Positions 13,700 to 21,671 of a stretch of 25,663 nucleotides of DNA are shown here, piece after piece. The translations under genes were made by a program, and so were the position numbers. The DNA is from Candidatus Thorarchaeota archaeon (GTDB lineage Archaea; Asgardarchaeota; Thorarchaeia; Thorarchaeales; Thorarchaeaceae), in contig DXJI01000034.1 in assembly GCA_019057595.1 (NCBI GenBank), forward strand, positions 1 to 25,663, in the 5' to 3' direction. The notes under the pieces were generated by a model, which saw nothing but the letters and a program-made list of their open reading frames with translations, was not told the origin of the DNA and did not search any database. The stretch's first letter is position 1. Every line of letters begins with the position of its first letter.

Positions 13700-14587
13700 A
13701 TGGAAGATCCGTATCAAGTAATTCATGATACTACATTTCGTTTGTTGAAGAAGGCAGTCACTGAACTCCCTTCTGATATCAAAGCTGCCCTAGAGGTTGC
13801 TAGCAAGAACGAAACAGACGAAACCGCAAAGACCCAGCTCTCTGCTATCCTGACAAATATGGACATCGCAGAGACCGGTGTTCCTATGTGTCAGGACACG
13901 GGAATCATGATTTTCTACGTCAAAGTTGGTGCCAAGTTCCCCTTCATGGGAGAGATCAAAGAAGCCCTTACTCAGGCCAGTCGAAAGGCAACTGCTGAGG
14001 TCCCAATCCGACCAAATGCAGTCCATCCTATCGTTGGTGGGAACTCAGGTGACAATACTGGTGTGAAGATTCCATGGATAAACTGGGAGATCGTAGATGG
14101 CGACTCTGTAGAAATCACTGCGTTTCCAAAGGGAGGAGGTAGTGAGAACGTCAGTATCGTCGGAATGCTCAAGCCCGGAGTTGGACTCACTGGTGTGAAG
14201 AAGCTCGTTGTTGACAATGCTCTGTCCTACATGGGTAAGGCATGTTCTCCCAACATCATCGGAGTTGGGATAGGTGGTGGTTCAGACATCGCCATCAAGA
14301 TCGCAAAACAACAACTTCTCCGCCCCCTCGCTGATAAACATCCAGAACCCGAAGTTGCCAAGATTGAGGAAGAGCTCTTTGATGCTATCAACTCAACAGG
14401 GATTGGTCCTATGGGTCTTGGAGGAAAGACCACAGTGCTCAGTGTGAAGGTTGACTATGCAATGCGTCATCCCGCTAGTCTACCTGTTGGCGTGGCTGTT
14501 CAGTGTTGGGCGGCTCGTCGTAGTACTGCAATAATCTCAAAAGATCTGAAAGTCAAATACTTGACACATCCAATGGAGGGAAACTGA
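13700..14587 (+). CDS. Fumarate hydratase class I, alpha subunit
   Basis: 295 residues from ATG 13700, chosen because AGTGATC precedes it closely and MEDPYQVIHDTTF fits the family N-terminus; the frame is open back to 13604 but that part looks unlike the family. It hydrates fumarate to malate with the beta subunit. Three cysteines for the oxygen-sensitive 4Fe-4S cluster are in place: Cys64 (VPMCQDTG), Cys182 (KACSPN) and Cys269 (VQCWAARR). The conserved GGGSENVSIV and GVGIGGGSD are also seen. The stop is one base from the beta-subunit start. A TATATAG box at about 13582 may be the promoter. Tartrate dehydratase is a related alternative. Confidence 0.92.
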   Translation: MEDPYQVIHDTTFRLLKKAVTELPSDIKAALEVASKNETDETAKTQLSAILTNMDIAETGVPMCQDTGIMIFYVKVGAKFPFMGEIKEALTQASRKATAEVPIRPNAVHPIVGGNSGDNTGVKIPWINWEIVDGDSVEITAFPKGGGSENVSIVGMLKPGVGLTGVKKLVVDNALSYMGKACSPNIIGVGIGGGSDIAIKIAKQQLLRPLADKHPEPEVAKIEEELFDAINSTGIGPMGLGGKTTVLSVKVDYAMRHPASLPVGVAVQCWAARRSTAIISKDLKVKYLTHPMEGN

Positions 14588-14588
14588 G

Positions 14589-15197
14589 ATGGTAGAATAT
14601 CACTTGACAACCCCAATCTCAGAGGAGGATGCTCGAAAATTGAAGGTGGGTGATGTAGTCTACGTCACAGGTGACCATGTGTACACAGCTCGTGATGAGG
14701 CACATGAACGCGCACTCCACATGTTCGAGAAGGGTGAGAAACCTCCTGTAGATTTTGAAGGCAGTGTCATCTATCACGTCGGTCCTGTAGCTTGGCAAAA
14801 GGATGGAAAGTGGATCATCGTTTCTGCTGGACCCACTACAAGTATCAGAATGGAGCTCTTTGAGGATGAATTCCTTCGAAAGTACAAGGCTCGGATACTT
14901 GTCGGAAAGGGAGGTATGGGTGAGAAGACTCTGGCCGCTCTGAAAGAAGTAGGCTCTGTGTATTGCAGCTACACTGGTGGATGTGGTGCACTCGCAGCCA
15001 AGGGTTTGAAGGAAGTTCGCGAATACGAATGGCAAGACTTGGGTATGCCCGAAGCGCTTTGGGTAATCACAGCCGAGAAATTCGGTCCTCTCTTGGTTAC
15101 AATGGATTCTCATGGGAATAGTATGCATGATGACATGGACAAGCTTGTTGCAAGTAGAAAGGCAGATGTGTACGCTAAAATCGGAGTCAAAGAGTGA
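14589..15197 (+). CDS. Fumarate hydratase class I, beta subunit
   Basis: 202 residues. It carries the catalytic half of the two-part class I enzyme: SAGPTTSIRM (about 76-85), where Thr and Arg bind substrate, the glycine-rich VGKGGMG, YTGGCGALAAKG, and the C-terminal W-V-x-x-x-E-x-F-G-P-L-L-V-T-M-D-S-H-G-N block. The gene starts one base after the alpha-subunit stop, and the pair is closed by a clear terminator. With the fumarate reductase genes that follow, it connects malate to succinate. The L(+)-tartrate dehydratase beta subunit is the main alternative, less likely in this context. Confidence 0.92.
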   Translation: MVEYHLTTPISEEDARKLKVGDVVYVTGDHVYTARDEAHERALHMFEKGEKPPVDFEGSVIYHVGPVAWQKDGKWIIVSAGPTTSIRMELFEDEFLRKYKARILVGKGGMGEKTLAALKEVGSVYCSYTGGCGALAAKGLKEVREYEWQDLGMPEALWVITAEKFGPLLVTMDSHGNSMHDDMDKLVASRKADVYAKIGVKE

Positions 15198-15207
15198 TTC
15201 CAGTTCT

Positions 15208-15240
15208 AGGCAGACTCTGGTCTGCCTCTATCTTTTCTTT
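15208..15240 (+). terminator. Hairpin terminator after the fumarase genes
   Basis: AGGCAGAC (15208-15215), loop TCTG and GTCTGCCT (15220-15227) form a perfect 8-bp stem, followed by the pyrimidine run CTATCTTTTCTTT. It lies 11 bases past the beta-subunit stop and separates the fumarase operon from the fumarate reductase genes. A stem this strong is unusual for archaea, where U-tracts alone normally suffice. Confidence 0.7.
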
Positions 15241-15255
15241 GTGGTTCGACAGTAA

Positions 15256-15266
15256 CTCTTAAAGAG
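15256..15266 (+). promoter_or_regulatory. Promoter element of the fumarate reductase operon
   Basis: The palindrome CTCTTAAAGAG contains a TATA-like CTTAAAG 60-66 bases before the TTG start. A start site near 15285-15290 would give a leader of about 35-40 bases carrying the GGAGG at 15312-15316. It supports transcription independent of the fumarase genes. Confidence 0.45.
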
Positions 15267-15323
15267 ACTCGCCAGCCCCGACGAACTTAACCAAGGAGCA
15301 AGCTCTCCGCTGGAGGACTCTAT

Positions 15324-17012
15324 TTGGATTACAAGACAATCATGTGCGACGTACTCGTTGTCGGTGCTGGTGGTGCGGGTTGCCGTGCAGCAATTGAGGC
15401 TTCAAACAACAACCTGGACGTTATCATGCTTAGCAAAGAGCTACTCGGAAAGGCACACACTGCCATGGCTGAGGGCGGCTACAATGTATCTCTGGGCAAT
15501 GTTGACCCAGATGATGATCTTGAAACCCACTTCAAGGATACGATTGTTGGTGGCAATTACCTGAACAATCAGAAACTTGCAGAGATTCTGGTGAGGGATG
15601 CCCCACAGAGAATCTTCGACCTAGAGGATATGGGTGCGGTCTTCGATAGGACCCCTGAGGGCAAGATCGCTCAGAGAGTGTTCGGAAAACAGAGCTGGCG
15701 TAGAACTGCCTATGCGTCTGATAGAACAGGTTCTGAGATAATGGTCACTCTCACGGAGGGTATCCGCAAGACAGCAGTGAGGGTGTTTGACGAGGTGTTC
15801 GCCACACGACTCCTTGTTACAGATGGTAAGGTCTCTGGTGTCTGTGCTGTAGACCTGAAGTACGGCGACTATCTTGTGTTCCGTGCAAAGTCTGTTGTCA
15901 TGGCAACTGGGGGTGCTGGTAGAATCTTCAGCGTTACCAGTAACGCTCAGCTAGACGTTGGCGACGGATATGGAATGGCTTACGAGGCTGGCTGTGAGAT
16001 GATGGATATGGAGATGATCCAATTCCATCCCACTGGAATGGTCAAGCCTGAGTCCGCCAAGGGTCGCTTAGTCACAGAAGCTGTCCGCGGTGAAGGAGGC
16101 ATTCTTCTGAATAACAAGGGCGAGCGTTTCATGAACCGATACTATCCAGAGGTCATGGAGCTTGCGGGTCGCGACCAGGTTGCACGATCAATCATGACTG
16201 AAGTCCTCGAAGGAAGGGGTTCCCCAGATGGAGGGGTCTACCTGAGCATATCTCACCTTCCCCATACTATTATCGAGTTTAGACTAGAGAGCATGATCGA
16301 ACAGTTCGAAGACGCTGGAGTTGATATCCGCGAAGAACCAATGCAGGTCTCACCAACTGCCCACCATTTCATGGGTGGCATCAAGATTGACGAGAACTCA
16401 TGTACTACTATTCCTGGACTCTACGCGTCTGGTGAGTGCACAGGTGGAGTCCACGGTGGAAACAGACTGGGTGGAAATGCACTTGCAGACACTCAGGTTT
16501 TTGGTGCATTATCTGGTGAAAATGCAGCAAAGTATGCTAAGGAAACCGACCATCTGGGAGTTAACCGTGAGGAGATCAAGACCGAATTTGAGAGACTTGA
16601 AGCAATGCTCAATCGTAAGGAAGGTGTTTCTCCTGCAGACGCCCGTGATGAGCTCACCGAACTCATGTGGGCGAAGGTTCAGATCTTCAGAAAAGAAGAT
16701 GACATGCAATATGCAGTCAAAGAACTCAGACGAATAGAGAAAGAAGTAGTACCCAAGATCAAGGTCGATGTTCCTGTGAAACGTTTCAACCCTGGATGGC
16801 ATCAGGCTATGGAATTTGTACACATGGTCACTACAGCAAGAATGGTTGCTGAAGCAGCGGTCATGAGAAAGGGTAGCAGCGGTGCTCACTACCGAGTTGA
16901 TGCTGACCCCAAAGATAAGGGCTATTACAATATCGTCATTCGCAAGGGTAAGGATGACAAGATGGAGCTGCGAAAGGAAGAAGTTGCGATTACAAAGATC
17001 CCCCTACCATAA
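15324..17012 (+). CDS. Fumarate reductase / succinate dehydrogenase flavoprotein subunit
   Basis: 562 residues from TTG 15324; GGAGG seven bases earlier decides this start. The FAD-binding Rossmann motif GAGGAG is at 14-19; His45 in KAHTAMAEGG sits where FAD is covalently held in this family. The dicarboxylate site includes HPTG at 235-238, TEAVRGEGG at 251-259, RDQVAR at 283-288, AHHFMGG at 346-352 and GECTGGVHGGNRLGGNAL at 370-387. All catalytic positions appear intact. It interconverts fumarate and succinate on the cytoplasmic side. The paired iron-sulfur protein is an HdrB-like fusion, so thiol:fumarate reductase subunit A (TfrA) is the closest model. L-aspartate oxidase is less likely given this partner. 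Confidence 0.92.
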   Translation: MDYKTIMCDVLVVGAGGAGCRAAIEASNNNLDVIMLSKELLGKAHTAMAEGGYNVSLGNVDPDDDLETHFKDTIVGGNYLNNQKLAEILVRDAPQRIFDLEDMGAVFDRTPEGKIAQRVFGKQSWRRTAYASDRTGSEIMVTLTEGIRKTAVRVFDEVFATRLLVTDGKVSGVCAVDLKYGDYLVFRAKSVVMATGGAGRIFSVTSNAQLDVGDGYGMAYEAGCEMMDMEMIQFHPTGMVKPESAKGRLVTEAVRGEGGILLNNKGERFMNRYYPEVMELAGRDQVARSIMTEVLEGRGSPDGGVYLSISHLPHTIIEFRLESMIEQFEDAGVDIREEPMQVSPTAHHFMGGIKIDENSCTTIPGLYASGECTGGVHGGNRLGGNALADTQVFGALSGENAAKYAKETDHLGVNREEIKTEFERLEAMLNRKEGVSPADARDELTELMWAKVQIFRKEDDMQYAVKELRRIEKEVVPKIKVDVPVKRFNPGWHQAMEFVHMVTTARMVAEAAVMRKGSSGAHYRVDADPKDKGYYNIVIRKGKDDKMELRKEEVAITKIPLP

Positions 17013-17024
17013 GGAGGCTACAAC

Positions 17025-18587
17025 ATGGCAAAGACAATCAAAACAAGTGTGCAACGATACAATCCTGACAGCGATGATGCGCCGTACTTCCAAGAATTCG
17101 ATGTAGAATACGAGCCTGGAATGACTGTTCTAGACGCTTTGCTCTACATTCAAGACAAGTTCGATTCAAGCCTAGCGTTCCGTTGGGAATGCAGAGGTGG
17201 CCAGTGTGGTTCCTGTGCAGTGAAGGTCAACACTATTGCTCGGATAGCATGCCGCACCAAAGTAGATCCAGAAGAGGAACTCGTTCTTGAACCACTAGAT
17301 AAGATGCCAGTCATCAAAGATCTAGTGACTGACATGGCTCAGACGACTTATCGTATTCGACGTATCCGTCCTTACGTGGCTCGTGACAAACAACCACAAC
17401 ATCCGGAGATAATCCATGCAGAGGAGATTGAGAAACTTAGGGAAATTCGAAAGTGCATCGAATGTAGTGCATGCCTGTCGAACTGTCCCATTGTGCATGA
17501 AACTTGGGACTATCCCGGTCCTATGATCATCCGACAGATTGCTAGGTTGGAACTCGATCCACGAGATGTCGAGGACCGCGTAGCAATGGCGATAAATGAA
17601 TCGGTCTATAGTTGCACAACATGTAAAATGTGTGAGGACATTTGTCCCAAAAGCATCAAGATTCCCGCTCTTGCAGTCGAGCTTCTACGAGCAAAAGCAG
17701 TAGAGGCTGGTTATCCACTAGTTGAAGGCCAACAAGCCTTTCTAGATTCCATCAATGAAACCGGCAGGGCTGTACCTATTAAGGATACACCTCTTCTCAA
17801 GGAGGTTGAGAACGCAGAATTCTTTGTGGAAAACCCGACTGGTCGAGTTGTCTTCTTTACAGGATGTCTCATAGACTACAGAATGCAGAGTACTGGAAAG
17901 GCATTGATTGATGTCTTGAACCGCAATAATGTCGATGTAGTAGTTCCAAAGGAACAGTGGTGCTGTGCTAGTCCTGCATTCAGGACTGGAGACCTCAACA
18001 CTGGTCATGCTGCAGCACGAAGAGTCACTGAGTTATTCGAAGAAGCCTGCAAGAAGTATGACTGTGATACAGTTGTAGTTGCATGTGCAGGTTGCGGTAA
18101 GACGCTTCGAGAAGACCATCGACCTTTCATTGAGGAAGAACGTGGCGAACCCCCACTCTACAAGGTCCTTGACATGGCTGAATATATGATTCATGTGATT
18201 GGTAAGGAGAACATAGTCCCACCAAAGGGTGAGATCAAGATGAAAATCACCTATCATGAACCATGTCACTTAGGTCGGGGTCAACATGTGTATGAAGAGC
18301 CTATAGATCTCCTCAAGATGATTCCTGGTGTGGAATACATCGATGATCCTTACAAGAATCGTTGTTGTGGTGCTGGTGGAGGAGTTCGTGCAGGTCTGCG
18401 TGAATTGTCCCAGAAAATCGCCAACACAAGGAAGGAGTACATTGAAGCAACCGGTGCTGACATGGTGACCACCGAGTGTCCCTTCTGTACGATTCAGATT
18501 AACGACATGATGAAGGGCACTGAGATGAAGGTTCGGTATATTCCAGACCTTCTTGCTGAGTCCTACAGAAAGGGTGATGAGAAGTAA
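17025..18587 (+). CDS. Fumarate reductase iron-sulfur subunit fused to an HdrB-like two-CCG domain (TfrB type)
   Basis: 520 residues, with AAGGAGG before the ATG. A plant-type 2Fe-2S domain has Cys56, Cys61, Cys64 and Cys76. Two 4Fe-4S motifs follow: Cys144/147/150/154 and Cys197/200/203/207. The C-terminal half has two complete CCG motifs: Cys281, Cys313-314, Cys354/357 and Cys414, Cys447-448, Cys485/488. This is the domain that holds the non-cubane cluster of heterodisulfide reductase HdrB. In methanogens TfrB oxidises CoM-SH plus CoB-SH while fumarate is reduced. In a non-methanogen the electron partner is open. No membrane anchor subunit follows, so the complex is expected to be soluble. 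Confidence 0.92.
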   Translation: MAKTIKTSVQRYNPDSDDAPYFQEFDVEYEPGMTVLDALLYIQDKFDSSLAFRWECRGGQCGSCAVKVNTIARIACRTKVDPEEELVLEPLDKMPVIKDLVTDMAQTTYRIRRIRPYVARDKQPQHPEIIHAEEIEKLREIRKCIECSACLSNCPIVHETWDYPGPMIIRQIARLELDPRDVEDRVAMAINESVYSCTTCKMCEDICPKSIKIPALAVELLRAKAVEAGYPLVEGQQAFLDSINETGRAVPIKDTPLLKEVENAEFFVENPTGRVVFFTGCLIDYRMQSTGKALIDVLNRNNVDVVVPKEQWCCASPAFRTGDLNTGHAAARRVTELFEEACKKYDCDTVVVACAGCGKTLREDHRPFIEEERGEPPLYKVLDMAEYMIHVIGKENIVPPKGEIKMKITYHEPCHLGRGQHVYEEPIDLLKMIPGVEYIDDPYKNRCCGAGGGVRAGLRELSQKIANTRKEYIEATGADMVTTECPFCTIQINDMMKGTEMKVRYIPDLLAESYRKGDEK

Positions 18588-18592
18588 ATCTT

Positions 18593-18611
18593 GAGAGGGT
18601 CTATCCCTCTC
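18593..18611. terminator. Hairpin between convergent genes
   Basis: GAGAGGG (18593-18599), loop TCTAT, CCCTCTC (18605-18611) is a perfect 7-bp stem lying just past the TfrB-type stop and 4 bases from the stop of the opposed gene. It is likely a two-way transcription stop. Confidence 0.6.
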
Positions 18612-18614
18612 CTT

Positions 18615-19886
18615 TCACCAATCATAGAGATATTTACGGAGCATCCTGTGAACTTGGAGAGTTGCTAAGTCTTGAGGGACTAAACCATAGTCTACAAGAT
18701 TCCATGCAGATTGGGTGAAGATAATCACGTGAGTAGAATTTGGATTTCCAAGAAGAGTTGACATAAGATATTGGAATGTTCTCACGAGTGGCCAATCGTC
18801 ATCGTTGAGTTCCATGATAGTCTTTTCAAACTCATTTGACTTTGCGTGCATCATCTTTGTCCACAGTCCCGATGACTTACTAGATAGCCACTCGTTGACA
18901 CTTTCCGTATGAGGAAGTCGAATGAGTTCTGGTTGCTGGTCCCAGTCACCTTCAGTTTTCATCTTCAGAATACTCTCAAAGGTGATTTTCCTCTCGGGCA
19001 ATATACTACTACCAATGTTCTGTTTAAGTCTATCAACAAGCCAGTTGACAGTATCCTTGGTCAATAATCCTTGGTCATTGGACTCTACGATTCGATGTGC
19101 GAATATTGCGTTATGCCCAAGAATTCCGTAGTTCACAATCGAATTCAAGAATACATCTCTGTACCGAGTCAAATCTGTAGGTTTGATCAGTTTCGACAAT
19201 TTATCATCCTTCAAGAAACCGTCTGGAGATTTCGAAGGAACTTTTCGAATAAGATACTCCATCAAATGCCATAGAACTGCGATCTGTGGTCGAGTGTATT
19301 CCGGGGCTGGAAGTTCTGCAATTAGGGAGTAGGGCATAATGTAGCCGTGTCCTAATTTGTCAGGCTCTTCCGCTGTGAGCGAGGCGATTATACGTTTCAG
19401 TCTCACAGGATTCTCTTTTGACGCTAGAATCACTGAAGCTTCCCAACCACCAACATCACTCTTCTGTCTCACTGATGTCACGAATTTGCGAAGGGCATTA
19501 TCTGGAGAGTCTATTCCCTTCTCCACATTATATCTTGGTCCTTTCTCAGGGGCCCAATGGTCAATATCAGTTAGATGAAGAGCTAAGCGCTGGACCAATA
19601 ATTCTTGTAGTTCCAATCTTCGCTCTTCTTCGATTTGAGCATTCTCTGAATATTTTGAAGAATCTGGCACTAATCCGGAGTGATTACCCAAATCCTCAAT
19701 CATTTTGTGCATCGAATTTACAACAATTGTTGAATGGGGTGTATCGTACGTACGCTGCTCGTGCCAAGCTGCGCCATGCATCAAAACAGCCCAAAGTGCG
19801 GAGGGACGAGCTGACGAATACATTTTCCTGATAGCATTGACAGCTGCTCGACTATCTGCTTTCAGACATGCCTGAAAGAAGTCCAT
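18615..19886 (-). CDS. Unrecognised helical, histidine-rich protein
   Basis: 423 residues, with no signal peptide or membrane segment. It appears almost wholly alpha-helical. The N-terminal part holds a cluster of possible metal ligands: His37, His42-Glu43, His51 (in DTPHS) and His60. Further isolated histidines occur in GHGYIMPYS, LWHLMEYL, LGHNAIFAHR and PHTES. Such spacing could form a metal or haem site in a helical bundle, and resembles in feel the questin-oxidase-like group, but I cannot assign a family or reaction. It follows the winged-helix/zinc-ribbon gene by 21 bases on the same strand, so the two probably share a transcript. Confidence 0.65.
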   Translation of the reverse strand: MDFFQACLKADSRAAVNAIRKMYSSARPSALWAVLMHGAAWHEQRTYDTPHSTIVVNSMHKMIEDLGNHSGLVPDSSKYSENAQIEEERRLELQELLVQRLALHLTDIDHWAPEKGPRYNVEKGIDSPDNALRKFVTSVRQKSDVGGWEASVILASKENPVRLKRIIASLTAEEPDKLGHGYIMPYSLIAELPAPEYTRPQIAVLWHLMEYLIRKVPSKSPDGFLKDDKLSKLIKPTDLTRYRDVFLNSIVNYGILGHNAIFAHRIVESNDQGLLTKDTVNWLVDRLKQNIGSSILPERKITFESILKMKTEGDWDQQPELIRLPHTESVNEWLSSKSSGLWTKMMHAKSNEFEKTIMELNDDDWPLVRTFQYLMSTLLGNPNSTHVIIFTQSAWNLVDYGLVPQDLATLQVHRMLRKYLYDW

Positions 19887-19907
19887 GTTAATTCTCCTTG
19901 AAAGACA

Positions 19908-20453
19908 TCAAGATATAATGAACGATTCCCTGCACATATTACAAGTAACAGTTTCTCCCTTCACAGCAATGCGTTTGAGGTCATTTCTACAGAAGGGACA
20001 TACAGCTATAGTCTTTGGAGCAGGACCAGACCCAGTTCCAAGGATGAAGTCACCCATGTCATGATCGATTCTTCCGGAAAGTTCCCGTCCATCAAGAAGG
20101 TCAGTCAGAATCTTGGTCACGTTCAATATTGACACTCCCGATTCCTGCGCTATCCTTTCCAGAGCAAGTCTTCTCATACCCTCAACAGTTCTCTTCACCG
20201 AGGTAACAGGATCAACGGTTGCTGGTTTCATAGGTGGGGGAGGTTCAAGTTTGGCTGCTTGTAGCTCAGCTGGCTCTATCTTTTGGACTGTTGGAACATC
20301 ATGCACCGAACCACCAGCCTGTTCCAACTGATCTTTCAATTCAGCAATCTGTCTGTTGTATTCCTCCTCGGAAACCAGACCTCTCATATAGTCCAAATCG
20401 AGATCCTTAATCCTTACCTGAATTGCAGAAATCTCGTCATGAGAATCGTTCAA
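19908..20453 (-). CDS. Coiled coil, DDRGK-like winged helix and zinc ribbon protein
   Basis: 181 residues. Residues 1-47 form an amphipathic helix or coiled coil (RGLVSEEEYNRQIAELKDQL, a SHOCT-like pattern). A Pro/Glu-rich linker spans 48-85. Residues 93-138 look like a winged helix with the wing ELSGRIDHDMGDFIL, which resembles the end of the DDRGK1/UFL1-type winged helix and PCI-like domains. A zinc ribbon ends the protein, with Cys152, Cys155, Cys171 and Cys174. The set suggests protein or nucleic acid binding, perhaps an adaptor. The likeness to ufmylation factors is only local and tentative. It lies 21 bases ahead of the histidine-rich gene. Confidence 0.65.
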   Translation of the reverse strand: MNDSHDEISAIQVRIKDLDLDYMRGLVSEEEYNRQIAELKDQLEQAGGSVHDVPTVQKIEPAELQAAKLEPPPPMKPATVDPVTSVKRTVEGMRRLALERIAQESGVSILNVTKILTDLLDGRELSGRIDHDMGDFILGTGSGPAPKTIAVCPFCRNDLKRIAVKGETVTCNMCRESFIIS

Positions 20454-20546
20454 AGTAATGTCTCTCCATGAAGCAATCTATCTGAATCGGGACATCTTTC
20501 AATATAAGCAGAATGCAGTTGAATACATCAGGGTGACAGATGCATT

Positions 20547-21122
20547 CTAGTCCGTCAATCTCTTGCCTTCGGGAAGCTCGTCAAGAAGCAGTCCATCCTT
20601 CTCTGCCTTTGTCAGGGCTTTCTTTGCCTTTGTTCCTCCAATGTTATCAAGTGCACCCGCTATTGTCTGCCTTACAAAAACTGAATCATCTTTGAGCGAA
20701 GTAATCAATGCATCGACTGATTTCTTGTCCCTCCGTTCTCCGAGTTGTGCAGCCGCATGAATTCTTACAATATATCGTGAATCCTTTAGAGCCTCCATCA
20801 ATACCTGAGTGGCCTTGGGATTTTTCAACATACCCAATCGCTCTATTGCCCCAAGGCTGACTTGTTCGTCGTCACTCCTAATCTCAATTTCCAACTCGCT
20901 AAGCATCGCTTTGTCATCGGCGCTGGTGAACTTCCTTGCTGGCTTCTTCTTGGTGGGTGCTTTCTTTTTCGTCTTTTCTGGTGTTTTCTTGGCTGTTTTC
21001 TTCTTTGCGGGTGCCTTCTTTGTATTGGTCTTTACTTTGGCTGCGGCTTTCTTCTTAGGCTTGGTCTTTGCTGAGCTAGTCTTCTTCTTAGTTGGTCCTT
21101 TCTTCTTTGATGTCTTAGACAA
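20547..21122 (-). CDS. HEAT-repeat protein with a histone-H1-like lysine-rich N-terminus
   Basis: 191 residues. Residues 1-66 are nearly all Lys, Ala, Thr and Pro in short blocks such as KKKAAAK, KKAPAKKK and KKPARK, like the C-terminal tail of eukaryotic histone H1 or bacterial H1-like proteins. Residues about 68-175 hold HEAT/PBS-lyase-type repeats (SLGAIERLGMLKNPKATQVL, then DSRYIVRIHAAAQLGERRD, then DSVFVRQTIAGALDNIGG). The tail should bind DNA or RNA non-specifically and the HEAT part a protein. It could act in chromatin or as a nucleic-acid scaffold; the role is inferred. The low-complexity tail is not an artefact of frame, because the HEAT part follows in the same frame. Confidence 0.8.
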   Translation of the reverse strand: MSKTSKKKGPTKKKTSSAKTKPKKKAAAKVKTNTKKAPAKKKTAKKTPEKTKKKAPTKKKPARKFTSADDKAMLSELEIEIRSDDEQVSLGAIERLGMLKNPKATQVLMEALKDSRYIVRIHAAAQLGERRDKKSVDALITSLKDDSVFVRQTIAGALDNIGGTKAKKALTKAEKDGLLLDELPEGKRLTD

Positions 21123-21252
21123 GACCGTTCCCTCTCAAATTCACCAGAATATCCCTGCAATAGACATTGAATCATATAAAGAGTCTGAACCCCGTGGCTA
21201 CAACGGAAATGCCTTAACATGAGTGAATTCCTCTTTGCCTTGGTGGAACTTA

Positions 21253-21645
21253 GTGCATGAATTCTCAGCTGCATGTTCGATAGTTGACACAGCTGTAGAG
21301 GCTGCAGAGAGCAATAATGCCACTAAGGTTTCAGTTGTCCATGTAGAGGTTGGAGAGTTCACATTCCTTCTTCCAGATCAACTCATTTTCAATTTCGAAA
21401 TTGCAAGTAGAAACTCATTGTTAGAAGGAGCTGAGTTGAGAATAAAGACAATCAAGGGACGTCTGAAGTGCAATGACTGTGGCTTTGAAGGGGAATCAGA
21501 AGTAGACCCTGATGTCCCAAACCAGATAGCCGCTTTTGCACCAATGAAGTGTCCACATTGTAACGGTAGTGCCACGAAAATCACAGGTGGTAAGGACTTT
21601 ATTATCACAAGTATTGAGGCGGAGGTTTCAAAGTCCACTACATAA
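21253..21645 (+). CDS. hypA: Hydrogenase nickel incorporation protein HypA
   Basis: 130 residues from GTG 21253. This start, with GGTGG six bases upstream, gives the invariant N-terminus Met-His-Glu-Phe, where His2 is a nickel ligand; the frame is open to 21223 but that would bury His2. The zinc site has Cys73, Cys76, Cys100 and Cys103 (CNDC ... CPHC). HypA delivers nickel to the large subunit of [NiFe]-hydrogenase, usually with HypB. hypE follows about 550 bases on, with the opposed rps8e gene between. No hydrogenase structural gene is in the window. Confidence 0.92.
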   Translation: MHEFSAACSIVDTAVEAAESNNATKVSVVHVEVGEFTFLLPDQLIFNFEIASRNSLLEGAELRIKTIKGRLKCNDCGFEGESEVDPDVPNQIAAFAPMKCPHCNGSATKITGGKDFIITSIEAEVSKSTT

Positions 21646-21671
21646 TCAAAAATTGTGACAAAATCTGTGGC

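Noticed and set aside
14619..15128. Long minus-strand open frame opposite the fumarase beta subunit
   Set aside because: The fumarase beta subunit on the plus strand has full family motifs; the opposite frame is a shadow.
20809..21222. Plus-strand hydrophobic open frame of 137 residues that looks like a membrane protein
   Set aside because: The runs of Phe, Leu and Val are the antisense of the lysine codons in the H1-like tail; the minus-strand HEAT gene is the real one.
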